From assembly GCA_024138025.1 (NCBI GenBank), contig JAMXBD010000965.1, positions 434,001 to 498,000 of the forward strand: DNA of 64,000 nucleotides, in the 5' to 3' direction. How positions within the stretch are numbered: the first letter of the stretch is position 1; every line of letters begins with the position of its first letter. Below the pieces are notes generated by a model. It saw only the letters and a program-made list of their open reading frames with translations. It was not told the origin of the DNA and ran no database searches. The DNA comes from Combretum micranthum (lineage: Eukaryota; Streptophyta; Magnoliopsida; Myrtales; Combretaceae). A program made the translations under genes and the position numbers. Positions 1 through 10,150 of this stretch are shown in pieces.

Positions 1-63
1 CTACTTCCAGCTTTCCATAATATATACAATTTCATTTAAACAGCAATCAATTTAAACAACTTA

Positions 64-1480
64 ATTTCAACTTAGGAGGGTTTCTGTTACTAACCTGTCA
101 CCAGGCCACCATCAGAACTCTCGCTTGGATCCAAAGCTGCCAACTCTACGTCCTCATCTTCGTCTTCTTCCACCATCCATTGGCCTTCTAATTGTACAGC
201 CTCATCCCGTGCATCGCGGAAGCTGCTCGACTTCCGCTCTTGTTACCAGACCTCAAGGGGTTAGCATTGCTCGAGGCTCCGAAGGGTCGGGTGGTCACAC
301 TCTTTCGCTGTGAACACTCGGAAGCTAAGTGCCCTTTCTCTTTGCAAATAAAGCAAGTTACTGCCAGCTTCTTTGGGCATGTAAAAACCATGTGGCCAGC
401 ATCGCCACAAAAATAGCACTTGTTCTCAACTGCGGGCATTGCCTAGGTGCATGTGTCCCTTACATTTCCAACATGTGACGTTGGCTTTGAATTGGGTTGG
501 CTTGCGCTAGACTCCTCTTTAAACCCTTGGTACGGCCTGTACCGTTTACCCTTGAATCCTGAGCTCGAGGCATCAAACGGCCTCTTCCCGAATACTCTCT
601 TTTCGGGCTCCTGATACTTTCTTTTCCTAGCCCCTTCAATGACTCGAGCCTTTTCTACCATCTCGGGATAGGTTCTTACTCCAAACTCTTCTAGCTTGAT
701 TCGTAGTTCTTCGTCCAAGCCTCCCAGAAATACCTGCTTCTTTAATTCCTCACTATCCCTGAAAGATTCAGGGGCATATTGCAGCAGGTGAACAAATTCA
801 GTTTCATATTGCTCTACCGTTCTCCCTTTCTGCTTTACATGAAGGAAGTCCGCACTATACTTCACCCTCAAGCTAGAGGGAAAGTAATTATTCAAGAATT
901 CCCGGCGGAAGGTTTCCCAGGTGGCCGGGGAGGTCAAATTCCTTCTCTTGGAGTCCCACCAGACTCGAGCATTGTATCTTAACATGTACGTCCCATATTC
1001 TAGCTGCAAGTAAGGTGGAATCTCGTATGCAGCAAAAGAACGTTCCACTTGGGCCAGCCAATCCTCAGCTTCATCCGGCTTACCGAATGCCCCATCAAAG
1101 TACCTGTTGCTCTTAATGAAGTCCGGTAAAGAGCTTCGGTGGGGTCTCCTGTATGGTGGGGGTGGCGGCAACCGCACATTATAGGAGTGCTCCTCCTGTG
1201 GAGCAGGTGCTTCCGCAGTCATTTCCCGATGATCTGCGGGCGGCGGATGTGGTGCTGAATCCCGAGCACTCTGACTTGGGGGTGGGTTCGCACGGATTCT
1301 GATTCTGGATAAAGGTGTTCAGGAGATTGGCCAACTGCCCAATCGCGTTTAGCACATCGCCCTGTTGGTTTTGGGGTGCTACTCCTTGGGGGTCAGGTTG
1401 CTGTATAGCCGGTTGATCGGCTTCATTAGGGTTAGACCCTTGTCCTTGGTTCCGAGTTCGTCGGTTTCGTCTGCTTACAC
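64..1480 (-). pseudogene. gag: Element A gag (capsid plus zinc knuckles), frameshifted
   Basis: Ty3/gypsy Gag, the structural protein that packages element RNA. An arginine-rich start near 1480 leads into a proline-rich stretch and an open capsid frame (443-1222, 260 codons) with the Retrotrans_gag pattern: FDGAFGKPDEAEDWL, WWDSKRR, FLNNYFP, QKGRTVEQYETEF. A frameshift near 440 separates this from two intact CCHC knuckles (CYFCGDAGHMVFTC and CFICKEKGHLASEC, 188-439); a third, first knuckle is split by the shift. The tail ends near 94 with the LVTG seen in B and C. I find no in-frame ATG at the arginine-rich start. Protease and polymerase would lie left of the window. The family is certain; the exact start is not. 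Confidence 0.88.
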
Positions 1481-2059
1481 AATGTTTAATGGAGTTTTTA
1501 GCATTTAGGGTTTTTAGGTTTCAAAGGAATAGGATTAATAACAAGCTCAGAAGTTGAAATCTGAAATTTAAACTCAGAAGGAAAAAGGAATACATAACTC
1601 CATAAAGTCATAAGATGAGTCAAAATATCAATCCATAAAAGAAATAAGGAATAATTAAAAGAACACAGGGAAATAGAGAATCCACACATATGTAACTAAT
1701 TGATATTTCACCACAATAATGCGAATGAGTGGATGCTTATGCAATATATGCAGTTAATGTTCTCTTATGTATCAAGACTAGAATGCGTGCTTTTCACAAT
1801 CCCATTTCTTTAAAACAAAAGTGATCCTTTTCATTTCTTTAGCGAGCCATACAAATATTACATCAACTTTTAGTTCCCAAAATTTGGCTAGCTAAGCTTC
1901 CTTCCTATTCTAATCAATTTCCCTATTCCCGAAAACATGACAAAATACAGGGAAAAAGAACAACAAAACACTAACTATCCTGAAATCCTAAGGCAATTTG
2001 GCATCCCGCATTGCCTACTACAAAATAAGAAAATCAGGATTCCGCTTGGACTTTATGGG
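1481..2059. other. Element A spacer between ORF1 and gag
   Basis: About 580 bases between the ORF1 stop and the gag frame. It is AT-rich, has no convincing coding frame and no repeat I can recognise. B and C have a much shorter gap here (about 180 bases to their first gag ATG). Confidence 0.5.
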
Positions 2060-3192
2060 TTAGCTAACATCCCGGTCTCTAATCATCACTAGAGCTGTCG
2101 GGGGTCGGGCTAGGAAGTCGTCCCTGCTGGTAGAACCACCATCGTCCTGTCGGACGAACAAGCTAAGATACTCCCTGGTGGTCATCCTCCGCTTCCTAGC
2201 GGGTCGAACTAGAGGCTCCTGATCCTCACTTTCTTCTTCCTCTTCTTCTTCTTCTTCAGTCCCTTGCCCCTCATGCGGGCTTACTTCTTCCTCCTCTCCT
2301 CTATCTCGGGCTCACCTAGGCGGTTCACCTCTACTTCAGGTTCTCTCACAGGCTCATCTGCCACATTCTCTGTCTCCATAGGCACTGGGGCCTCGGGTTC
2401 TACTACTGCTAGGTCAAGCACAGGTGGGTTCTCACCCTCCACATACACATCTCTCCATAGCCTGGAATCTACCTTGGGTTCTACCCTCCCACTCTCTGGT
2501 ATCTCCAACATCCCATATAATTTGATCGGGTTCTGGGTTTACCTGCACTTCTGGTTCAACAGGCGGGGTAGGGGTCCTAGGTACCTCATTTTGTTCCCAG
2601 TTCGGATCCTCCTCGGGATCCTCCTCCTCCTCCTCTTCTTCTTCCTCTTCAATCACAGGTGCTCCATTCAGCTGCATACCTATATCCATAGCTGGAGGTG
2701 GAGCAATTACACGGGGGGGAGGATGTCCAGATAGATTGCATGCCAGGTGATATGATTCCATGCATCAGCTATGTTCCAGTCATGGTGATCAAACAAGTTA
2801 TCATGAGCATAAACATATAGGGTCCTATGGGGATCCATACCCTAAAATCTGGAGGGGTTCGGTTTCCTCCACTTTTCAAGATAAACGTGGCTTCTCTTGT
2901 CATGGGCTCACGCCCGTAATCAACCATGATCCTCTCTAATGTGTAGATGGTCTCTAACTTCGTCCAGCTCCTTCTTCCCATAGGATCATAACTCAATTGA
3001 TCCACTACTGAAGCCCATCGGGTATATCTCAGCCCATCCTTCCATAACCTGTACATTTCCCCTAGGGTCCGGGGATGTCGGGCAAGGCAAAATCTTCACA
3101 CAGTTCTCTAGCCTCAGTCTATATTCTACCATGGTTTCATCATTTCTTTTCGTAAAATTCCTTGCCCTTTCCCTAGTCTCACCCAGAGAGAC
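2060..3192 (-). pseudogene. Element A ORF1, extra frame between primer site and gag
   Basis: An additional protein-coding region of about 377 codons, also present in B and C. The N-terminal part holds the shared block RLWKDGLRYTRW, LERIMVDYG, ATFILKSGG and PDFRVW; a very acidic middle has a run of ten glutamates near 2625-2650 and a second run near 2240; the end is basic (RKRR) followed by MTTREYLSLFVRQ and a stop at 2060. Frames change near 3060 and again within 2281-2761. The pattern DETMVEYRLRL faintly recalls the capsid helix DETxxEYxxxF, so a degenerate second Gag-like domain is possible. I do not recognise the family. Conservation of blocks between A and the more distant B and C argues that it once coded for protein. 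Confidence 0.7.
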
Positions 3193-3207
3193 CTACATCA
3201 AACAATA
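3193..3207 (-). promoter_or_regulatory. Splice-acceptor-like site before ORF1 (A)
   Basis: Element strand reads TATTGTTTGATGTAG directly before the region homologous to the start of ORF1 in B and C, where TTTGCTTGATAG sits at the same place. T-rich tract plus terminal AG fits a plant 3' splice site. Inferred. Confidence 0.4.
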
Positions 3208-3311
3208 CTACTAATTAGACTCAACAAGAAAACGTTTTTAACTCCATTTAACCTAGTAATTAGATTCTAGGTCCGTTTATTTTAATTCTATTGTCTTGTT
3301 TTATAACCTAG

Positions 3312-3323
3312 GCTCTGATACCA
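3312..3323 (-). promoter_or_regulatory. Primer-binding site, element A
   Basis: Element strand TGGTATCAGAGC, the complement of the 3' end of plant initiator tRNA-Met and the standard start of minus-strand DNA synthesis. It lies eight bases inside the LTR end at 3332, which fixes element A as minus strand. Confidence 0.95.
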
Positions 3324-3848
3324 ACTTAAACTGTCACGCCCCGTAGGGTATCCTAAACGTAACAGTCCGCCACATACTAAGTAAGACTCTCGAGTTCCCT
3401 AACCGGGGCCTTCGGAGTCTTAAGTAGATGTAAAGCGTTCCCTTACGACAATAGAATACTTCAACAAATGGAGTTTAACAGTTTAACAAGGCATTCATTA
3501 GCCATAGATAATAAATCAAAACGCATAAATCTTTAAGGTTTACAAAATCTAAGGGGCATTCCCCCGCAAAAGAATAACAGTCTATTACAGTCATCCAGAG
3601 TCCTTAGTTTCCAATGGAAGTCTATACAAAAGAAATGAATCAAACTTCTATGGGAAACTCCTATCTCCGGTACCTGCGCTGTGGCTTGCCTTGGCCTAAG
3701 CCATATAAACTCATGCTGCAAAAGATAAACACTATCGGGGCGTAAGCTAACTAGCTTAGTGAGTAATACTTCCATAACGCAATTAGATACAATCATTCAA
3801 CAAGTGATTATTCAAGCAAGTGTATGCACCATACAAATGAAATCACAA

Positions 3849-3898
3849 ACATATGACCAACCGGAAATCATATGTGGATGGACTTGCGCCCTCCATCC
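3849..3898 (-). other. Double hairpin module, LTR A
   Basis: Two abutting inverted repeats. First: ACATATGA (3849-3856) with TCATATGT (3868-3875), perfect 8 bp around an 11-base loop which reads TTTCCGGTTGG on the element strand. Second: GGATGGA (3876-3882) with TCCATCC (3892-3898), perfect 7 bp around GGGCGCAAG on the element strand. The same pair occurs with other stem sequences in the LTRs S, I, E, K and F. Confidence 0.75.
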
Positions 3899-3965
3899 CG
3901 GGTTAGCAGATTAACGAATCCTGCGGTACGACGCCGTTTAAGCTCACGGTCAACTGATTAAAAGC

Positions 3966-4055
3966 TCGTTTTATGGATCACGATTAACCTCACATTCGTT
4001 TTATGGATCACGATTAACCTCACATTCGTTTTATGGGTCACGAAAAACCAACCAA
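3966..4055. repeat. Three tandem 30-bp units, LTR A
   Basis: Units starting at 3966, 3996 and 4026, each carrying TCGTTTTATGGATCACG or a one-base variant. They lie 70-180 bases from the double hairpin, on its element-5' side. Solo LTR S has three units of 31 bp at the same place. Confidence 0.85.
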
Positions 4056-4529
4056 TGCAAATGCTCCAACCCCATTGTGACATGAATGAACTCAGTTATA
4101 GTCGGAGTCGAATAGTCATTAATTCGATTCTTTTAGTGACCAACAAGTATACGCAGACATTCTTCATATGATTCTAATAAACAATCAATATCTTAACACC
4201 CGGTTTCGATATGCTTAAGTTCCATTTCACATATCAACAATTCACAACACAAATAATTCCCACATACCCCATCATGCTTGTACAATTTCTTTTATCTTTG
4301 CCTACATCACTAGTGCCACTACATTACATTCACAAGCATTAATTGAGAGTGGAAGTAACTCACTCGGCCATGGGTCACCAAACTCCTTAATAGTAATAAT
4401 CGGGTGGTAGAGAGTCGTCCTGCTCGGAATCACCTACCAATCAAGAATAATCCCTATGAGATTCTCACCATGTAATTAAATCAAACTATACATCTAGACT
4501 AGTTGAATTCGGATTTCTCGCTATATTTG

Positions 4530-4580
4530 GAAGTTCCGACTTAAAACGGCCATAACTTGGTCATTTTAACTCGGAATTTC
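4530..4580. other. Conserved 51-bp imperfect palindrome, LTR A
   Basis: Outer arms GAAGTTCC and GGAATTTC, inner arms TTAAAACG and CATTTTAA, loop around GCCATAACTTGGT. Only a few pairs mismatch. The block is the most sequence-conserved part shared by LTRs A, S, B, C, D, E, I and K. Confidence 0.75.
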
Positions 4581-5888
4581 GCAAACTTTATATCGATCTT
4601 CATCTACTTCGAAAGATCTATCTAATTCAAGTATTAAATCCAAGTTTTGAAAATAATAGGGTCACGGAACAGTGGGATCAGTTCTGTCCCGCAATTGATC
4701 CATCTTTGAAAATGTGCTTTGCTTTTGATAAGAAATGTTCCTAGTTAGTGATTCATGCATGAATGATTTAGGAATGAACTACTAATGTGTATGCCATGTA
4801 ATGAACTCAACTTGTGCATGGTCATGATGATTTTTGTAGTAATAAACTTTTAGGAACTCCTAAGTGTTGGGGAAAGTTTCATAAAGGCTAATTCTAAGAA
4901 GTTATTCTCCCACATTATACTCCTTAGGGTTTCTTTGGTTTTTAATCTTGTAATCTACTTATTATTTAACTAAAATAGGTTCTCAAAGTCTATAATAGTC
5001 ATGGCCTCCATTCATGCACAAAAATTCACATTTTCATTTGGTAAACATGTTTTCAAATAAGCTAGTTATAAAAATCCGAATTTTCCAAATTTTCTTTTCT
5101 TACATTTTTCTTAAGGGAAATCTAGTCTAATGCATTAAAAATTGGGGCTTCAATGTATACATTATCTAAGGACTTCATTTAGCTTATAAAAACATTCATT
5201 TTAGACTTAAATACTAAGTGTTTATTTAGGCATCACACAAAGTTACGAATTTGACACATAAAGTCAACACTTTCCACTTCTAACTTCACCTCTTGTTTTC
5301 TTATTTTTATTATGCCTAACTCATCTAAACTCATGAAAATAATTCCTTCAACATGTCTATTACACATACCCTTCATTTTTCTTATGAAATATAAGTTTAA
5401 AAATGATTTTGGAGGTCTTTAGGGTAGGGTTTCCATTTCATCCGAATTTTCAACTTTCCATATATAACAAAGTCTTTCCTTTTTCAATGGTCTTGCCTTC
5501 TACATGTCAAGATATACTATCTATCATCACTATATATGAACAAGACTACATTTTTGTGGTCATCAATGCATGAAAATGAAAATAGCTCTATGATCATACA
5601 TGTAAATGACAATGTGGCTAGCTAAACTTTAGATCTACTAAGTATGATGCATAAATCATGGATCTCATGACATGAATAACAATATATATGCAAGATCACT
5701 ACTTTACATGCATGAACAAGGTGAGATCTTAACATAAGCTCATCTAAACACTAGATCCATGTCTTGTGATGGCTTGATATTCTTGTTTATGTGTTTTCAT
5801 GTCCCTAGCATGAGCTCATTGGGATTAAATGAGAAAACACACAAGACATAGCTTTGCCATTACAAGGATTGGAAGGAACAAAGCTTAA

Positions 5889-5902
5889 ATACACATACCA
5901 AT
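5889..5902 (-). promoter_or_regulatory. Splice-donor-like site, LTR A
   Basis: Element strand ATTG/GTATGT, with GT at 5898-5897, about 155 bases downstream of the TATA-like TATATATA at 6054-6061. LTRs S, C, D, E and I have a donor-like AG/GT or TG/GT at the equivalent place. Inferred function. Confidence 0.4.
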
Positions 5903-6746
5903 AGAGTCTTGAAGTGAAAAAGAGAAGAAGCAAAGTTGGAAAGTGAGGATGGGGAGAGGAAGAAGCTCACGGCACAAAAGGGAAAAAGAAGAGAGTTTTT
6001 CTCTTTTTCAAAAGTTCAAATGAGAAGAAAATGAGAGAGAGAGAGAAATTTAGTATATATACTAAGGGAATTAGGGTTTAGTTAATAAAAATGAAGTAAA
6101 AATAATACAATTGAGGGGAAATAAGAGGGAGGGGCGCCGGCCACTTCATGCATGGAGTGTGTGTGTGTTTAAAATTTGATTTTTTTGTAATTTAGTAAAT
6201 GAAAATGTAATAAATGTAATAATTATTAAAGAGACAAATTTTCTTGGAAAAGAAAATTGAAATGAGTAGTTGTAAGGATGTAAGAATAGGGTATGGGTAG
6301 TGTGTAGTGTAGGTTGTACTTGTGAATAGTAGACAAGACATCTACTTTACCGGTTGTTCCAAAAACACGGGAAAAGCTATAACTGTAACCTTTATAGCTC
6401 GGAAAATTATGAAATTGATATTTTTGGAATCCTTATAAAATTACGGTTCTAATGAATATTCCGGAATATTTTTCTGAATCCGTGGCCGGGGCACGCTTTT
6501 CCGTAATTGGGCTCGGGAAGGCCCGGAATTGAAAAATTCCCGAATTTAAAACTTTCAAAGGTTTGAAATGTACTTTGGAACAACAATTCAAATTCATTCA
6601 CTCCAATTTATTTATTTTACTATGAAACCGAAGGAAAGCCGGATTTAGGGTTCCTAGGCTCTATTCACTAACTCAATCTGATCGGGTTAGGGTTTCGTCT
6701 CCAACTCCTGGGGTTTTCTAGCTACTGAGAATTCCCGGGGTTTACA

Positions 6747-6985
6747 GGATGCATGATGTATCCGGAGTGATGTGCTTCTTCCATGATTTCTTTTCTCATA
6801 TCCTCATCATCCAGAACACATAATCTGCCTTTCATCCTTACCACTTCATCCTCATCTATGGTGAAATCGGTGTATCTTCCTTCCTGCACCTCTTTCTTAA
6901 TCTTTAGAATCGCCTCGTCATATCGCTGGGCCTCCTTGATTCTTTCTACTAAGGTGGGTTCCATGACAATGTTGGCAATCTCCAC
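6747..6985 (-). pseudogene. Element B integrase, N-terminal fragment cut by element A
   Basis: Start of the Ty3 integrase region of B: a linker rich in E and K ([20 protein letters not shown]) and the first part of the zinc-binding domain (HHSGYIMHP). The homology stops at 6746, exactly at the LTR end of element A. In element C the same protein runs on past this point. The five bases GGATG (6747-6751) should therefore be the right target-site duplication of A; the left one is outside the window. The catalytic core of B is absent here. Confidence 0.88.
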
Positions 6986-6994
6986 TTCCGCACT

Positions 6995-7441
6995 TTACCC
7001 TATGAATTCAATGCTCATTCTTTCAAATTCCTTTATCAACTCGTTCTTGTCAGTGAGCAAAGAGGCTACTTCCCCATAATTCTTTCTGCTTAGGGCATCT
7101 GCAACTGCGTTTACTTTCCCTGGACAATAGTTTATTCCAAAGTCATAATCCTTGATGAGCTCTAACCATCTCCGTTGTCGCATATTCAACTCCTTTTGTG
7201 TGAATAGGTACTTGAGGCTCTTATGGTCTGTGTAAATTTCGAACCTTTGTCCATATAGGTAGTGTCTCCATAACGTAAGTGCGAAGACAATGGTAGCTAA
7301 CTCCAAATCGTGGGTAGGATAATTTTGCTCATGGGGTCTAAGTTGTCGAGATGCATAAGCGATCACTCTTCCATTTTGCATCAACACGCATCCAAGAATC
7401 AACACGCATCCAAGACCACTCTTAGAAGCATCGCTGTGCAC
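6995..7441 (-). pseudogene. Element B RNase H domain
   Basis: The domain degrades the RNA strand during reverse transcription. All four acidic positions can be seen: D in [11 protein letters not shown] in HDLELAT, D in [10 protein letters not shown] and D in VADALSRK. It is open for 149 codons but separated from the reverse transcriptase by an in-frame TAG (7508-7510) where element C has CAG. A six-residue in-frame duplication (bases 7380-7415) lies between the first aspartate and the first strand, likely harming the fold. Confidence 0.88.
7380..7415. repeat. 18-bp tandem duplication in RNase H of B
   Basis: ATCAACACGCATCCAAGA occurs twice in direct tandem (7380-7397 and 7398-7415). Element C has a single copy. 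It adds six residues in frame and gives [11 protein letters not shown] in the translation. Confidence 0.9.
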
Positions 7442-7507
7442 TGTATGGGACTTCTCGGGGTCCGGTAGAATTAGAATCGGGGTGGAGACCAGTCTTTTCT
7501 TTAGTTC

Positions 7508-8644
7508 CTAGAAACTTTGCTCCCTTTTGTTTGTCCAGATGAACTTCTCCTCCTTTTGGGTTAACTGCGTGAGGGGTTTGGCAATGGTTGAAAAATTCTT
7601 CACAAACTTCCTATAATATCCTGCCAAACCGAGAAAACTTCTCACCTCAGGCACAATTTTAGGTTGTTTCCACTCCATCACTGCCTTGATCTTCTCAGGG
7701 TCTACCAATATTCCTTCTCCATATATCACATGTCCTAGGAAAGATATTCGATCCAACCAAAAGTCACAATTAGATAGCTTAGCGTATAACTTGTGCTCAC
7801 GCGAGGTCTGTAATGTCATCCTTAAGTGTTCCTTATGTTGCTCTCGCGTCTTTGAGTAGATCAGAATATTGTCAACAAAGACTATCATGCACTTATCCAG
7901 CAGGGGCTTATATACTCGATTCATGAGATCCATGAAAGCTGCTGGTGCATTGGTTAATCCAAAAGGCATTACTAGAAACTCGTAATGTCCATAACGAGTT
8001 CTAAAAGCTGTCTTCGGTACATCCTCAAGTTTAATCCTCAACTTGTGGTATCCTGATCGTAGATCAATCCTTGAGAAGACACTAGCTCCTTGAAGTTGAT
8101 AAAAAAGATCATCGATTCTAGGGAGTAGATACTTGTTCTTGATGGTAACCTTATTAAGCTTCCGATAGTCGATGCATAAACGCATGGAACCATCCTTCTT
8201 CTTTACGAACAACACTGGTGCTCCCCAAGGTGACATACTTGGTCGGATAAAACCTTGATCTAACAAGTCTTGTAGTTGAGTCTTTAACTCCTTCAACTCT
8301 ACTGGTGCCATTCGATAGGGTGCCTTTGATATTGGCTCTGTATGGACTAATAGATCAATTTCGAAATCCATCTCTCTCTTGGGTGGCAATCCAGGCAATC
8401 CATCCGGAAACACATCTGGGAATTCGTTAACCACGGGTAAGGATCCAAGCTCAGGCTTTTCTTCTTCTTCTTCATCCAGGTTACTAAGGTTGATTTCATC
8501 CTCATCCACTAACTCGAATGAGTTTAACTTCACCGTAGACTCTCCTCTAAACACTACTTCACATCCACTTTGGTCTTTAAAATTCACTTCCTTTTGTTTA
8601 CAATCCACTAAGGCTTTGACAGATGTCAACCAACTCATACCCAA
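7508..8644 (-). pseudogene. Element B reverse transcriptase, long open frame with mutated YXDD box
   Basis: Ty3/gypsy reverse transcriptase, open for 378 codons. Residues 1-60 are the end of the protease region (MGMSWL) and an acidic linker. Polymerase motifs follow: [48 protein letters not shown] (catalytic D194), [14 protein letters not shown], then FVDN at 256-259 instead of FVDD. The second catalytic aspartate is thus asparagine (codon 7870-7868), so the enzyme would be dead although the frame is open. Element C has GAC GAT here; the change is CG to CA, as expected from deamination of a methylated CpG. Confidence 0.92.
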
Positions 8645-8899
8645 GATTACTTTGTATTGCTCATCTCCAAGATTATTAGGTCACACTTAGAGTGACTTCC
8701 TTGTATCTCCATTGGACATCCTTTTAAGCATTTCCTTTGTCGTTACTATGCTTCTGGTGGGGGTTTTAACTCAAAAACCAGTAGCAATAGTATCTACGGG
8801 TAATCTAATTTGCTTAGCTAGGCTAACAGTGATAAAAGAATGGTAGCTCCTGTATCGAACAAAGCATAAGCGGGTTGACTAGCTATACGTATGTGTCCT
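8645..8899 (-). pseudogene. Element B protease, cut by solo LTR S
   Basis: Aspartic protease that matures Gag-Pol. The active site DTGA is at 8856-8845, preceded by AYALF-like residues as in element C. A one-base loss shortly after the active site shifts the frame. The upstream end is cut at 8899 by solo LTR S; only a few codons lie on the other side at 12311. Confidence 0.8.
8895..8899. repeat. Target-site duplication of solo LTR S (left)
   Basis: GTCCT, identical to 12311-12315. Joining the flanks through one copy gives the uninterrupted order seen in element C. Confidence 0.9.
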
Positions 8900-9414
8900 T
8901 GTCACGCCCCGTAGGGTATTCTATACGTAACAGCCCGCCACATACTAAATAAGACTCTTGAGTTCCCTACCCGAGCCCTTCGGGAGTCTTAAGTAGATGT
9001 AAAGCATTCCTTTACGACAATAGAATACTTCAACAAATGGAGTTAAACAATTTAATGGCATTCATTAGCCATAGATAATAAATCAAAACGCATAAATTAT
9101 CGTTTACAAAATCTAAGGGCATTCTCCCGCAAAATAATAACAAGTCCATTACAGTCATCCAGAGTCCTTAGTTCCAATGGAAGTCTATACAAAAACAAAT
9201 GGATTAAACTTCTACGGGAAACTCCTATCTCCGGTACCTGTGATGTGGCTTGCCTCGGCCTAAGCCATATAAACTCGTGCTGCAATAGATAAAAACTATG
9301 GGGGCGTAAGCTAACTAGCTTAGTGAGTAATAACTTCCATAACACAATTAAAATACAATCATTCAGCAAGTGATATTCAAGCGAGTGTATGCATCATACA
9401 AATGTGATCAACAA

Positions 9415-9463
9415 ACATATGACCAACCGGAAATCATAGTGGATGGACTTGCGCCCTCCATCC
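9415..9463 (-). other. Double hairpin module, LTR S
   Basis: Second hairpin intact: GGATGGA (9441-9447) with TCCATCC (9457-9463) around the nine-base loop. First hairpin: ACATATGA (9415-9422) with a damaged partner TCATAGT, one base lost compared with LTR A. Confidence 0.7.
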
Positions 9464-9531
9464 TGGGTTAGCAGATTAATGAATCCTGTGGTACGACGCC
9501 GTTTAAGCTCACGGTCAACTAACAATATTTT

Positions 9532-9622
9532 GTTTTATGGATCACGATTAACCAACGAATTCGTTTTATGGATCACGATTAACCAACATATTCATTTTAT
9601 GGATCACGAAAAACCAACCAAT
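9532..9622. repeat. Three tandem 31-bp units, LTR S
   Basis: Units starting at 9532, 9563 and 9594, each with TTTTATGGATCACGA. Same position as the three 30-bp units of LTR A, but with a one-base longer period. Confidence 0.8.
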
Positions 9623-10099
9623 GCAAATGCTCCAACCCCATCGTGATATGAATGAATCCAATTTACAATTGAAGTCGAATATACATTAGCTCAATTCTTT
9701 TAGGTGACCAATAAGTATTCGCAGACATTCACCATAGGATACTAGCTAATCAGTCAATAGCTTAACACCCGGTTTCGATATTCCTTAAGTTCCATTTCAC
9801 ATATCAACAGTAGACAACATATATAATTTCCCATATACCCCATCATGCATATACAATTTCTTTTTATCTTTGCCTATGCCGCTAGTGCCACTACATTACA
9901 ATCATTCTAAATTGAGAGTGGAAGTAAAACTCACTCGGCCATTGATGCCAATCTTCCTAGTAGTAGTAGTCGGGAGGTAGAGTGTCGTCCTGCTCGGGAT
10001 CACCTACCAAGCAAGAATAATCCTAATGAGACTCTCATTATGTAACTAAATTAAGCTATACATCTAAACTAAATGGATTCGGATTTCTCGCTATTTGCG

Positions 10100-10150
10100 G
10101 AAGTTCCGACTTAAAACGGCCATAACTTGGTCATTTTAACTCGGAATTTC
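10100..10150. other. Conserved 51-bp imperfect palindrome, LTR S
   Basis: Same arms as in LTR A: GAAGTTCC with GGAATTTC and TTAAAACG with CATTTTAA. Confidence 0.75.

Larger units (their letters stand above)
3332..6746 (-). mobile_element. Element A 5' LTR, family A, 3415 bp
   Basis: The right end on the plus strand is GGGGTTTACA (LTR start TGTAAACCCC on the element strand) and the left end is TGTCACGCCCC (LTR end GGGGCGTGACA). It sits between the element A primer site and the interrupted integrase of B. It is closely similar along its length to solo LTR S. It contains a TATA-like TATATATA (6054-6061), a donor-like site, a large imperfect palindrome, three tandem 30-base units and the double hairpin. 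No protein-coding frame in it is credible. Confidence 0.93.
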
